From the NCBI GenBank assembly GCA_039989475.1, contig JBDXHU010000012.1, forward strand, positions 62,001 to 126,000: a DNA stretch of 64,000 nt. Reading direction: 5' to 3'. Under the pieces are notes generated by a model. That model ran no database searches. It was not told the origin of the DNA and saw only the letters and a list, made by a program, of their open reading frames with translations. This document shows positions 8,225-18,014 of the stretch, piece by piece (the stretch's first letter is position 1; each line of letters starts with the position of its first letter). The position numbers and the translations under genes were made by a program. The stretch is from JBDXHU01 sp039989475 (GTDB taxonomy: Bacteria > Pseudomonadota > Gammaproteobacteria > Pseudomonadales > Halieaceae).

Positions 8225-9321
8225 ATGATGCACTGTTTGACCTGACGCTGACCGATGAGCAGCGCATGACCCGCGAGTCGGTGCAACGCTTCGCCAGCGC
8301 CGAGATGGCCGCCATCGCGCAAGCCGCCGACGTCGAGGGCATCACGCCCGAGGGTTTCTATGGCAAGACCCTGCAGCTGGGCCTGGGTCTGATGCCCATC
8401 CCGGAGGCGCTGGGTGGCGCAGGCATGGAGCGGGCACCGGTATCGAATGCGCTCAATGCTGAGGATCTGGCGCGGGGAGACCTGTCGCTTGCACTGGGCA
8501 CCCTGACACCACTGGCGGTGGTCAACAACCTGATCGATTACGGCGACGAGCGACAGCAGGAGCGCTACCTGCCGCGCTTCTGCGGCGAGAGCTTCTACCC
8601 GGCCACCATTGCCTTTATGGAACCGCGGGCGACCTTCGAGCCCACACGCTTGCAAACCACCGCCCTGCGCGACGGTGACAATTACATCATCAATGGCAGC
8701 AAGACCCTGGTGCCCCTGGGCCTGGATGCCGAATTAATCCTGCTTATTGCCGAACTGGAGAATGACGGCCCGGCGGCCTTCCTGGTGGAGGGCGAAGTCG
8801 CAGGACTCAGCCGCAGCGAAGAGGCCCACATGGGATTGAAGACACTGCAAGTCGCCAGGCTAGACTTCGACGACGTCACGCTACCGGCTGAAGCCCGTCT
8901 CGGTACAGACTTCGATTTGCAACGCTTCATCGATCTGTCACACATTGGTGTGTGCGCGCTGGCGGTTGGCTGTTGCCAGGCCGTGCTCGACTACGTCAAG
9001 GACTACTGCAATGAACGCGAGGCCTTTGGCGAGCCCATTACCAACCGCCAGTCGGTGGCCTTCATGATTGCCGACATCGCCATTGAACTGGACGCCATGC
9101 GCCTGATGACCTGGCGCGCGGCGGCCACTGCCGAACGCGGCGAGGATTTCCATGAACAGGCCTTCCTGGCCAAAACCTTCTGCGCGGAACACGCCATGGA
9201 AATTGGCACCAACGGTGTGCAACTGCTGGGCGGCCACGGCTTCTGCCGCGAGCACCCTGTGGAAATGTGGTACCGGAACCTCCGCTCCATCGCCATTCTT
9301 GAAGGCGCCGCCTGCGTTTAG
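8221..9321 (+). CDS. Acyl-CoA dehydrogenase, first of a pair
   Basis: FAD-dependent acyl-CoA dehydrogenase family protein of 366 residues. The N-terminal helical domain is followed by the middle beta domain (YPATIAFMEPRATFEPTR) and the C-terminal helical domain (QLLGGHGFCREHPVEMWYRN). It stops directly after AILEGAACV, where the catalytic Glu usually lies, so the final helix of about 20 residues seen in standard homologues is missing. The downstream dehydrogenase keeps that tail. Adjacent unequal pairs often form heteromeric enzymes in steroid and cyclic-acid degraders. It is translationally coupled to the preceding SDR. Confidence 0.87.
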   Translation: MNDALFDLTLTDEQRMTRESVQRFASAEMAAIAQAADVEGITPEGFYGKTLQLGLGLMPIPEALGGAGMERAPVSNALNAEDLARGDLSLALGTLTPLAVVNNLIDYGDERQQERYLPRFCGESFYPATIAFMEPRATFEPTRLQTTALRDGDNYIINGSKTLVPLGLDAELILLIAELENDGPAAFLVEGEVAGLSRSEEAHMGLKTLQVARLDFDDVTLPAEARLGTDFDLQRFIDLSHIGVCALAVGCCQAVLDYVKDYCNEREAFGEPITNRQSVAFMIADIAIELDAMRLMTWRAAATAERGEDFHEQAFLAKTFCAEHAMEIGTNGVQLLGGHGFCREHPVEMWYRNLRSIAILEGAACV

Positions 9322-9337
9322 CGGCCGAGGAATTTCT

Positions 9338-10534
<1,197 letters not shown>

Positions 10535-10539
10535 GCAAT

Positions 10540-12444
10540 ATGAACCCAACAATATTAATCGCTGTATACAGCGAAGACCCCGCATTCGCGCAAAACTGGC
10601 AGCAGGGACTCGCCGACCAGGTGCAGGAAGACTACGCGGACACAAACATTGAGCTGAGAATTGGCAGCGACGAGGCCGAGCTCGATGACCTGCTCGACGC
10701 GAGCTGCCTGCAGGCCATTGTTTTACACTCCAGCCAAATGGCCGAGAGAGTCGAGCGCTGCCTGTCGCGGCGGCCGCACAGCAATCTGTTCGTGTGCCTG
10801 CCCCAGAGTGAACGCGACCGCATCGACGACTTGCTGGAGCAGCCGATCGACGCTTTCTTCGACGCCCGGGAAGAGGACTTTTCCCTGGTATTGCGAGAGA
10901 TTCTCGCCGCTATCAAGCAAAAGGCCGCCACCCCCTTTGCCGACACCTTGCGCGATTATGTCAACAGCGCCAAGGACGCCTGGCATACGCCGGGGCACTC
11001 CGGTGGCGACAGCATAAAGGAGAGTCCCTGGGTCAGCGACTTTTACCGATTCCTGGGCGAGCACATCTTTAACGCGGACCTGTCGGTGTCGGTACAGGTA
11101 CTGGATAGCCTGCTGGAACCCAGTAGCGTAATACAGGAAGCACAGGCATTGGCGGCCCGCGCCTTTGGCTCCCGCGTCACCTTTTTCGCCACGAACGGCA
11201 CCTCCACCGCTAACAAGGTAATCCTGCAAAGTCTGCTACATCCGGGTGACAAGATCCTGCTGGACAGGGGCAGCCACAAATCCGCCCACCACGGCATCAT
11301 CCTCTGTGGCGCAATGCCGGTTTACCTGCCCTCCAGCCTTCAGGTTGACTACGGCCTTTACGGCCCGGTGGCGCGCCAGGTCATTTTCGAAACTATCGAC
11401 GCCAATCCTGACGCCCGCGCCCTGCTGCTGACCAGTTGCACCTATGACGGCCTGCGCTACGACCTGGAACCGATTGTTGAGTACGCCCACAGGCACGGCA
11501 TGAAGGTAATTATTGACGAGGCCTGGTACGCCCATGCCGCCTTCCACCCGGAGCTGCGACCAACGGCGCTGGAATCCAGGGCGGACTACGTGACCCAGTC
11601 AACCCACAAGATGCTATCGGCCTTCTCCCAGGCCAGCATGATTCACGTCAACGACCCCGAATTTGACGAGCAGCGCTTTCGCGAGCATTTCAATATGCAC
11701 GCCTCTACCAGTCCTCAGTACGCCATCATTGCCAGCCTCGATATGGCCCGCAAGCAGATGAGCATGGAAGGTTTTGACCTGCTGCAGCAAATCCTCGACC
11801 TGTCAGATCGACTGCAGGAGTCCATCAACGCCACCGGTGTGTTCCGGGTTCTGGAAATGCCCGACATGCTGGCGCGTGAACTAGAGGCGGACGGCATACT
11901 GCTCGATCCCAGCAAGCTTACCGTAGATATTTCCCGCACCGGGCTAAGCGCCGACGCGGTGCAGGTTGAGCTGTTCGACAAGTACAACATCCAGGTGGAA
12001 AAGACGACTTTCAATACCATCACCCTGCTGCTCACCATTGGCACGACCCTGGGCAAGGTCATGCGGCTTGAAAATGCGCTTAAGCGCATGGCCAGGCAAA
12101 CCCTGGAAGACGGCGATGCCAGCGAGTTGACACCACCGCCACCGCTGCCACCCACCGGGCCAATCCGTCGGCTGCCGCGAGATGTGTTTTTTGAAAAGGG
12201 ACAGATGGTGGAGTTGATGGACGCCGACGCCAGGATCAACAAGGCACTGCCCGGGACCATTTGCGCTGACCAGATCACGCCCTACCCGCCCGGCATCCCG
12301 GTGCTGGTGCCCGGTCAGGAGATCAGTCTGGAGGTGCTGGAATACCTGCGTTCAATCCTGCTGTCCCAACGCCATATCGAGGTGCACGGACTGACCTACC
12401 GCGGCGAGCTGCCACAGCTCAGGATTGCCAGCAGCGAAGCCTGA
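10540..12444 (+). CDS. Orn/Lys/Arg decarboxylase (PLP, fold type I)
   Basis: PLP-dependent basic amino acid decarboxylase producing putrescine, cadaverine or agmatine. It has 634 residues, shorter than the 710-755 of the E. coli inducible enzymes. Residues 1-120 resemble the receiver-like wing domain. The large domain contains AWHTPGHSGG, FATNGTSTANKVI, the PLP-region Asp in VIIDEAWYAHAAFH, and the Schiff-base Lys357 in TQSTHKMLSAF. A C-terminal domain ends the protein, with the CADQITPYPPGIPVLVPGQ motif. It starts 5 bases after the acyl-CoA dehydrogenase and may share its transcript, though the functions look unrelated. The exact substrate cannot be told from sequence. Confidence 0.9.
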   Translation: MNPTILIAVYSEDPAFAQNWQQGLADQVQEDYADTNIELRIGSDEAELDDLLDASCLQAIVLHSSQMAERVERCLSRRPHSNLFVCLPQSERDRIDDLLEQPIDAFFDAREEDFSLVLREILAAIKQKAATPFADTLRDYVNSAKDAWHTPGHSGGDSIKESPWVSDFYRFLGEHIFNADLSVSVQVLDSLLEPSSVIQEAQALAARAFGSRVTFFATNGTSTANKVILQSLLHPGDKILLDRGSHKSAHHGIILCGAMPVYLPSSLQVDYGLYGPVARQVIFETIDANPDARALLLTSCTYDGLRYDLEPIVEYAHRHGMKVIIDEAWYAHAAFHPELRPTALESRADYVTQSTHKMLSAFSQASMIHVNDPEFDEQRFREHFNMHASTSPQYAIIASLDMARKQMSMEGFDLLQQILDLSDRLQESINATGVFRVLEMPDMLARELEADGILLDPSKLTVDISRTGLSADAVQVELFDKYNIQVEKTTFNTITLLLTIGTTLGKVMRLENALKRMARQTLEDGDASELTPPPPLPPTGPIRRLPRDVFFEKGQMVELMDADARINKALPGTICADQITPYPPGIPVLVPGQEISLEVLEYLRSILLSQRHIEVHGLTYRGELPQLRIASSEA

Positions 12445-12519
12445 TCCCGTGCAATAAACCCCCTGGCAGACCGTGCTACCTGCCCTGCCGGTATGGGCCG
12501 GGCCGCTCTCACGCCACAA

Positions 12520-13266
12520 CTAGGTAGCAGCGCGCTCCAGTACTGTAACCATTACCGCTACGGCAAAACCAAAGACCAGGACCAGGCCGACCAGCGTACC
12601 GCCGTTTTCGTAGGCCTCGGGTATCATGGTATTGCCGAGCATGGTCAAAATGGCACCGGCAGCAAAGGCCTGCACGACCGCCAGCCAGAACGCGGGCACG
12701 CCGCCGAAGAGGCCAAAGCCGGCCACCGTGGCGAGAGCGCAAAACACGGCAATACCCAACCACAGCAGCAGTACTTTCGCGGAACTCCAACCGCTAGCCC
12801 GCATGGCCGCTGTACCGGCCACAGCTTCGGGGACGTTGGAGATAAACACCGCCACCAGCATCGCAATACTGACCGTGCCACCTTCGAGAATACCCAGGCC
12901 AATAACCAGGGATTCGGGAATACCATCCAGCAAGATTCCCAGCACCAGGGGCACGACCATGGCGGCCGCGCCAGCGGGAGCGGCGATGGATTTCCGCTTA
13001 TCGGCACCCATGTTGGAGATAACACGATCGGCAAGAAAAAACGTCAGGGCGCCGGCAAACAGGCCGAGTGCGGGGCCGCCAGACATTTTCGCCAGTGTGA
13101 CCGCTTCAAACACCAGCTCATAGGCAACGGCGGATATAAGCACACCGGCGCCGAAGGCCATCACCAAACCCAGCGTGCGCTTGCCCACATTGAACCAGCA
13201 GCCAATCAGGCCACCGACAATCAGTGACGAGGTGGAAACCATTCCCCAGAAAAATGCGTCCAACAT
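12520..13266 (-). CDS. ZIP family divalent metal transporter
   Basis: Integral membrane permease of the ZIP (ZupT-like) family, probably importing Zn2+ or related cations. It has 248 residues with about eight hydrophobic segments. The metal-site helix regions appear as GILLDGIPESLVIGLGI and ISNVPEAVAGTAAM, matching the H/D-x-x-P-E patterns of TM4 and TM5; here the first position is Asp (DGIPE) rather than His. I chose the ATG at 13266 because GGGGAG lies 7-8 bases upstream; the frame stays open for 25 more codons. It stands alone on the minus strand, divergent from the SDR operon at 13382. Confidence 0.88.
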   Translation of the reverse strand: MLDAFFWGMVSTSSLIVGGLIGCWFNVGKRTLGLVMAFGAGVLISAVAYELVFEAVTLAKMSGGPALGLFAGALTFFLADRVISNMGADKRKSIAAPAGAAAMVVPLVLGILLDGIPESLVIGLGILEGGTVSIAMLVAVFISNVPEAVAGTAAMRASGWSSAKVLLLWLGIAVFCALATVAGFGLFGGVPAFWLAVVQAFAAGAILTMLGNTMIPEAYENGGTLVGLVLVFGFAVAVMVTVLERAAT

Positions 13267-13321
13267 TTGGCGACTCCCCAATCCATAGCATTCATCAAAA
13301 CATCGCATGACTGCCTGTGCA

Positions 13322-13349
13322 TTACAAGCAGGGTGGTGCAAGTTACACT
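13322..13349 (+). promoter_or_regulatory. Predicted promoter of the SDR-MFS-LLM-CHAD operon
   Basis: The -35 box TTACAA (13322-13327) and -10 box TACACT (13344-13349) are separated by 16 bases, 33 bases before the SDR start. The following AAGGAA lies 7 bases ahead of the ATG. This is a moderate consensus match in a divergent intergenic region with no other obvious operator. Confidence 0.4.
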
Positions 13350-13381
13350 AGCCTGCCCAGATCCTGGCAAGGAAGAAAACA

Positions 13382-14182
13382 ATGAAGGAACACACCCTGG
13401 CCGGCCAGTCGATACTGGTCACCGGCGGCGGCACTGGTATTGGCAAAGCCTGCGCGGCGCGGCTGGTGTCCGATGGCGCGGACGTCACCATATGCGGTCG
13501 CACAGAGGCCAGCCTGCAGGCGGCTGTTGACGAGATAAATTCGGCGGGGCTGCCCGGCTCTGTTCAGCTCATTAGCGGCGACGTGACAGCCGAAGACGAT
13601 GTGCGCGCATTTGTCGCGAGAGCGTCGGAACCAAGCGGATCGCTTGGCGCCGTTATCGCCAACGCCGGCGGAGGCGGCATGCCCATGGCCTATGGTGACG
13701 TCGATACGGAGGAATTCATGCGGGTGCTGAACCTGAACGTGTTGGGGACAATGCTGTGCATGAAGCATGCGATTCCGCAGATGCTTGCGGCGGGCGGCGG
13801 CTCCTTTGTAGGCATGTCGTCCCTGGCCGGGCACATCACTCACCCCTATTTCCACGCCTACTGCGCGGGCAAGGCCGGCGTCGAGGCCATGATGCGCAAC
13901 GCCGCCGATGAATACGGCAAGGACAATCTGCGTTTCAACGCCATCCGCCCGGGCTTTATCGCCACCGAGATCATGGCTGGCATCCCCGTGGACAGCGAGG
14001 TTTACCGCTCCTACATCGATAACACGCCCATGGGCGATGTCGGGCAACCGGAAGATGTGGCGGAACTCGCGCGCTTTTTGATCGGACCGGAGTCGCGCTG
14101 GATTACCGGGCAGTGCATCAACGTCGACGGCGGCCACAGCCTGCGCCGGGGCCCCGACTTCTCGAGCTTCGTCGCCCAGTGA
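13382..14182 (+). CDS. SDR family oxidoreductase
   Basis: Short-chain dehydrogenase of 266 residues, FabG-like in layout. The motifs are TGGGTGIG (14-21), ANAGGGG, a catalytic Ser in VGMSSLAG, and YCAGK (about residues 160-164). The C-terminus ITGQCINVDGGHS is the classical SDR tail, here extended by about 15 residues. It is the first gene of a four-gene operon in which every junction overlaps: its TGA shares bases with the GTG of the MFS gene. The substrate is unknown. The partners (efflux pump and flavin monooxygenase) suggest handling of a hydrophobic or xenobiotic compound. Confidence 0.9.
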   Translation: MKEHTLAGQSILVTGGGTGIGKACAARLVSDGADVTICGRTEASLQAAVDEINSAGLPGSVQLISGDVTAEDDVRAFVARASEPSGSLGAVIANAGGGGMPMAYGDVDTEEFMRVLNLNVLGTMLCMKHAIPQMLAAGGGSFVGMSSLAGHITHPYFHAYCAGKAGVEAMMRNAADEYGKDNLRFNAIRPGFIATEIMAGIPVDSEVYRSYIDNTPMGDVGQPEDVAELARFLIGPESRWITGQCINVDGGHSLRRGPDFSSFVAQ

Positions 14183-15369
14183 CACTGGGGCGCTCACAAC
14201 GCGCCATCCTTATGGCGAGCGCTCTGAGCATCGCCATCGGTCAGTCGCTGGTGTTTGCCATTCTTGCGCCGCTGGGGCGAGAGGTTGCGCTCAATGAGTT
14301 ACAAATAACGTCAATCATTGCGGTTTCGGCGCTGGTGTTTGGGGTTATTTCTCCCAGGTGGGGCCGCTACAGTGATCGGGCCGGCCGCAAACCGGTGATA
14401 CTGATCGGCCTGCTGGGTTATTCGGTGGGGACCGTGGTGTTCGCCAGTGTGTTCCAGGCGGGACTGATGGGACTGGTTTCCGGTACCGCGCTGTATCTGT
14501 TGGCCATGGTTTTTCGCTGTGCGCAGTCTTCCATCATGTCTGCCACCGGACCTGCGGCCACCGCCTATGCCGCTGACCTGACCACGCCGGACCAGCGCAT
14601 CGGCGCCATGGCCCAGATGGGTGCCGCCCACAGCATGGGCACGATACTGGGGCCGGCCGTATCCGGTGCACTGGCAACGTTCGGATTATTGGCGCCGCTG
14701 TATTTCGCTGGATTATTGACGGCTGCCGCGGGCATCGTAACTGCCTTCAAGTTGCCCAAAATACCGGCGGCGGCCCTGACCCAGCGCACTCGACCCAGGC
14801 GGCTGCGTTACACCGACCCGCGGGTGGTGCGTTACCTGGTGGCGGCGATCGGCCTGTTCACGGGGTTTTCCGGAATCCAGCAAACACTGGGATTTTCCAT
14901 CCAGGACAAAATGGCACTAACGGGAATTGAAACGGCACAGATGACCGGGGCCGCCCTGATGATCTCCGCCATTTTCGCTTTCCTGGCCCAGCTGCTGCTG
15001 GTGCAGCGCTTGAAGCTAAAGCCGGACCAATTCGTTTATTTCGGCATCGTCTCGCTGTTCATTGCCACCCTGTTTATTGCCTCTTTTGAGCAATTCTGGA
15101 TTCTCGGTGTCGGCATGGCGTTCATGGGGACGGGCCTGGGTGTGACCATGCCCAGCATTTCGGCAGCCGCCTCCCTCGCCGTAACACCGGAGGAACAGGG
15201 GGCGGTCGCCGGCCTGGTCGCATCCTGCCCGGCGATGGGCTTCGTCGTCGGGCCTGTTATTGCCGGCTTTCTGTACCAGTTAAATGCCTCCTACGCGGGC
15301 ATGTTCAGCGCGACGGTCTTCGCGTTGCTACTCGCTATCATGATTATCAGCCGGGAACGCCATGACTAA
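14179..15369 (+). CDS. MFS transporter
   Basis: Major facilitator superfamily permease of 396 residues with about 12 membrane segments. The loop 2-3 signature appears as GVISPRWGRYSDRAGRKPVI, and a second half repeats the fold after residue 200. The GTG start at 14179 overlaps the upstream stop (GTGA) and gives a clean N-terminus leading into the first helix (ILMASALSIAIGQSLVFAIL); an ATG further upstream would lie well inside the SDR gene. It is probably a drug or metabolite efflux pump. The last 8 bases overlap the luciferase-like gene. Confidence 0.88.
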   Translation: MTLGRSQRAILMASALSIAIGQSLVFAILAPLGREVALNELQITSIIAVSALVFGVISPRWGRYSDRAGRKPVILIGLLGYSVGTVVFASVFQAGLMGLVSGTALYLLAMVFRCAQSSIMSATGPAATAYAADLTTPDQRIGAMAQMGAAHSMGTILGPAVSGALATFGLLAPLYFAGLLTAAAGIVTAFKLPKIPAAALTQRTRPRRLRYTDPRVVRYLVAAIGLFTGFSGIQQTLGFSIQDKMALTGIETAQMTGAALMISAIFAFLAQLLLVQRLKLKPDQFVYFGIVSLFIATLFIASFEQFWILGVGMAFMGTGLGVTMPSISAAASLAVTPEEQGAVAGLVASCPAMGFVVGPVIAGFLYQLNASYAGMFSATVFALLLAIMIISRERHD

Positions 15370-16345
15370 ACTCTCCATCCTCGATCTGGCACCGGTGCCA
15401 CAGGGGGCCACCCCCGCCGATGCCCTGCACAACTCCCTGCACCTGGCGCAACAGGCTGAGGGCTGGGGCTTCGAGCGCTACTGGGTGGCTGAACATCACA
15501 ATATGAAAGGTATCGCCAGCGCCGCAACTTCAGTAGTCATAGGCTATCTCGCCGCCGGTACCCATTCGATTCGTCTCGGCGCCGGCGGCATTATGCTGCC
15601 CAACCACGCTCCCCTGGTGATCGCCGAACAGTTCGGCACCCTGGCCTCGCTCTACCCCGGCCGTATCGACCTGGGCCTGGGGCGCGCACCTGGCACCGAC
15701 CAGATAACCGCCCAGGCACTGCGCCGAACCCTGCAGGGCGATGTCGATGACTTCCCACGCGACGTGGTCGAACTGCAGCATTACCTGAAGGACCCACAGG
15801 AGAATCAGCGGGTACTGGCCGTGCCTGGTGCCGGCACCCACGTACCAATCTGGATCCTCGGGTCCAGTCTCTACGGGGCGGGGCTGGCTGCCATGCTGGG
15901 CCTGCCCTATGCCTTTGCCTCCCATTTCGCACCGGCCTATATGGAAGCGGCCATCAAGCTCTACCGCGAGAAGTTCGAGCCCTCTGAGCAGTTGCAGCAG
16001 CCCTATGTCATGTTGGGCTTCAATGTCTGTGCCGCCGACAGCGACGCGGAAGCCCAATATCTGCGCAGCTCCTCCATGCAGGCATTTATTAATTTGCGCC
16101 GCGGCAATCCGGGCCAATTGCCGCCTCCCGTGGATAACCTGGAAGAAACACTATCCCCCTCAGAACAGCAGATGCTGGATGAGATCCTGCGCTGCTCGGC
16201 GGTAGGATCAGCGGCAACAGTCAAGGCGCGTATGCAGGCCTTTATCACTGAGACCGGCGCCGACGAGCTGATGCTGGTCTCTTCCATCCATGATCACAGC
16301 AAGCGGGTGCGATCCCTGGAGATCGCCGCAGAGGCGGGTGCGTGA
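15362..16345 (+). CDS. Luciferase-like flavin monooxygenase (MsnO8/LLM type)
   Basis: LLM class flavin-dependent oxidoreductase of 327 residues, predicted TIM barrel. Family features are LSILDLAPVPQGATPADAL at the N-terminus, RYWVAEHHNM (about residues 39-48), IRLGAGGIMLPNHAPLVIAE and DLGLGRAPGTD. These match the single-component MsnO8 group rather than the bioluminescent LuxA branch. Its ATG overlaps the MFS gene and its TGA overlaps the GTG of the CHAD gene, so it is expressed with both. The substrate and the FMN-reductase partner are not evident here. Confidence 0.88.
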   Translation: MTKLSILDLAPVPQGATPADALHNSLHLAQQAEGWGFERYWVAEHHNMKGIASAATSVVIGYLAAGTHSIRLGAGGIMLPNHAPLVIAEQFGTLASLYPGRIDLGLGRAPGTDQITAQALRRTLQGDVDDFPRDVVELQHYLKDPQENQRVLAVPGAGTHVPIWILGSSLYGAGLAAMLGLPYAFASHFAPAYMEAAIKLYREKFEPSEQLQQPYVMLGFNVCAADSDAEAQYLRSSSMQAFINLRRGNPGQLPPPVDNLEETLSPSEQQMLDEILRCSAVGSAATVKARMQAFITETGADELMLVSSIHDHSKRVRSLEIAAEAGA

Positions 16346-17145
16346 CGTCTCCACTGCGTCGGCTCAATGACGAGATCGACCGGCACCGACAGGTACTGCT
16401 CGAGCACTACGACGAGGAAGGCCTGCACCAGCTGCGAGTTACTATCCGCCGCCTGCGGGTCTTCCTGAAGCACTTCGATGGGCAGGACGCCCTGGACCAG
16501 CGCCGGGAATGGGGGCGCCTGATGCGCTTTAGCAATGATGCCAGGGACTGGGATACCTTTATCAACTTTGCCCGGGATGCACTGACAACAGAGCATTTCG
16601 AGGCCTTGCACCCGGCACTGCTTCGGCACCAGGAGGCTGGCCGGCGGCTGGCCCTGGAGGTCTTGAGATCCAAAGACTGGGAGGAGCATGTCACTCGCTG
16701 GCATGTCTTTCTCGACCAGGCGCCCGACTTCGGCGCCGCTGACTTCGAACTGGCCCTGACGGCTGCGCGACGCGATGTCGGCAGCGCCTGCAGCAGGGCC
16801 TGTGAGAAAGACAATCGTAAGCGCTGGCACAAGCTGCGCATCGCCATCAAGGCCTTGCGTTACCTGGTGGATTCCAGCCCCGACCTCCAGGCCCAACACG
16901 GTGAGCTAATTTCCCTGTGCAAGCAGCTGCAGACGGACCTGGGGGACTGGCACGACACCGTCATACACGGGAAGCTGCTGGCGCAACTCGTCGTCTCCGG
17001 CGACATCAACAATTCACTACTGCCTGTGGCAGAGCGACTGACCACCGTCCAGGCCCGGCGCGGAGCGGAATGCCTGGCCCGGGTGCGTGCGACGATGAGT
17101 CACCGGGATATCAGTCAGGCAGGGACCGGTTTCTCAAAGCTGTGA
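16342..17145 (+). CDS. CHAD domain protein
   Basis: Stand-alone CHAD domain of 267 residues: a helical bundle with conserved His, Arg and Lys that binds polyphosphate in studied members. The two internal repeats show the signatures HQLRVTIRRLRVFLKHF (about residues 30-46) and WHKLRIAIKALRYLVDSS (about 158-175). There is no CYTH domain, which often accompanies CHAD. The GTG start shares bases with the TGA of the monooxygenase. The gene ends 31 bases inside the tail of the VanZ-like gene, which runs the other way. Confidence 0.88.
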   Translation: MTSPLRRLNDEIDRHRQVLLEHYDEEGLHQLRVTIRRLRVFLKHFDGQDALDQRREWGRLMRFSNDARDWDTFINFARDALTTEHFEALHPALLRHQEAGRRLALEVLRSKDWEEHVTRWHVFLDQAPDFGAADFELALTAARRDVGSACSRACEKDNRKRWHKLRIAIKALRYLVDSSPDLQAQHGELISLCKQLQTDLGDWHDTVIHGKLLAQLVVSGDINNSLLPVAERLTTVQARRGAECLARVRATMSHRDISQAGTGFSKL

Positions 17146-18014
17146 AGCAACTTTGTGCTGCAGACAGCGACCAGCAGTGCCAAAGCCAGCAGACCCTGCA
17201 GCGGCGAAACCACGTAATAGAGCCCACTGGAAAAGGTCGGCAAGCTATTCCCATAGAGCCGGGGCTCGCGCTGCAAATAAAATGTGGGGCCTCCCCCGTC
17301 CTGCAAAATGCCGCCCGGCGGCACAGAGGCGGATGGACTTACGGCCATGAAACCAGTGAGGAAAGACAGCAGGCAAATCACTAACAGGACGGCATAGAGG
17401 TAGAACAGTCCACGCCGCAGGCCAGGAATACCGCCAGGCTGCGGGGCAGGTCGATCGGAAAACCCGTAATAAAACAGCAGGCCGGCAATTACCCCCAGCT
17501 GGTTCAGGATCAGGTCGTTAAAATCAAAATAGTTGCCCTGGACAGCCGTGAGATAAACATACTGGTTCAACTCATCGAGAACGCTAAGCAGTAATGCAAT
17601 AAGAGCTATCTCTAACAGCGGCCAACTACGGCGACCAGGATCCAGTGCCAGCGCCAATAGGCCACTGATTATTCCATACTGCAGGAAGTGAATAGTTTCG
17701 ACGCCAGTAGTCATCAGCAGCAGGGTGCACCCGGTCATCAATAGCAGTAACAGCCCCCAGCACAAGGCCGTTTTGAGCCGGCGTGGAGCCGCTTGTGCAC
17801 GAGCCAATAACAGCCCCGACACAATCATCATCACCAGCAGCATGATCGGGCGGGTATAGTGAATGGGCACCAGTGTGCCCAGTGGTGTATCGATTGCCGA
17901 GGTAATAAGCCTGGAGAAGGCCAGGTGGCCGGCAGCGTTGGCAAGCCAGAAAATCAGGCCAAACAACAGCAACAGCCTATTGCTGCGAGGCTGGCTTACT
18001 GTGGTATCCGACAT
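17115..18014 (-). CDS. VanZ-like membrane protein
   Basis: Membrane protein of 299 residues with about eight hydrophobic segments. The VanZ-family core is recognisable: a helix with ETIHFLQYGIISGLLALAL, followed by VLDELNQYVYL and YFDFNDLILNQLGVIAGLL, where conserved Glu/His/Gln, Asp-Glu-x-Asn-Gln and Asp-x-x-x-Asn residues line up. The molecular function of this family is poorly known. I chose the ATG at 18014, which overlaps the end of the repeat-protein gene by 19 bases. It is the last gene of the long operon starting at maoC and ends tail to tail with the CHAD gene. Confidence 0.8.
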   Translation of the reverse strand: MSDTTVSQPRSNRLLLLFGLIFWLANAAGHLAFSRLITSAIDTPLGTLVPIHYTRPIMLLVMMIVSGLLLARAQAAPRRLKTALCWGLLLLLMTGCTLLLMTTGVETIHFLQYGIISGLLALALDPGRRSWPLLEIALIALLLSVLDELNQYVYLTAVQGNYFDFNDLILNQLGVIAGLLFYYGFSDRPAPQPGGIPGLRRGLFYLYAVLLVICLLSFLTGFMAVSPSASVPPGGILQDGGGPTFYLQREPRLYGNSLPTFSSGLYYVVSPLQGLLALALLVAVCSTKLLHSFEKPVPA

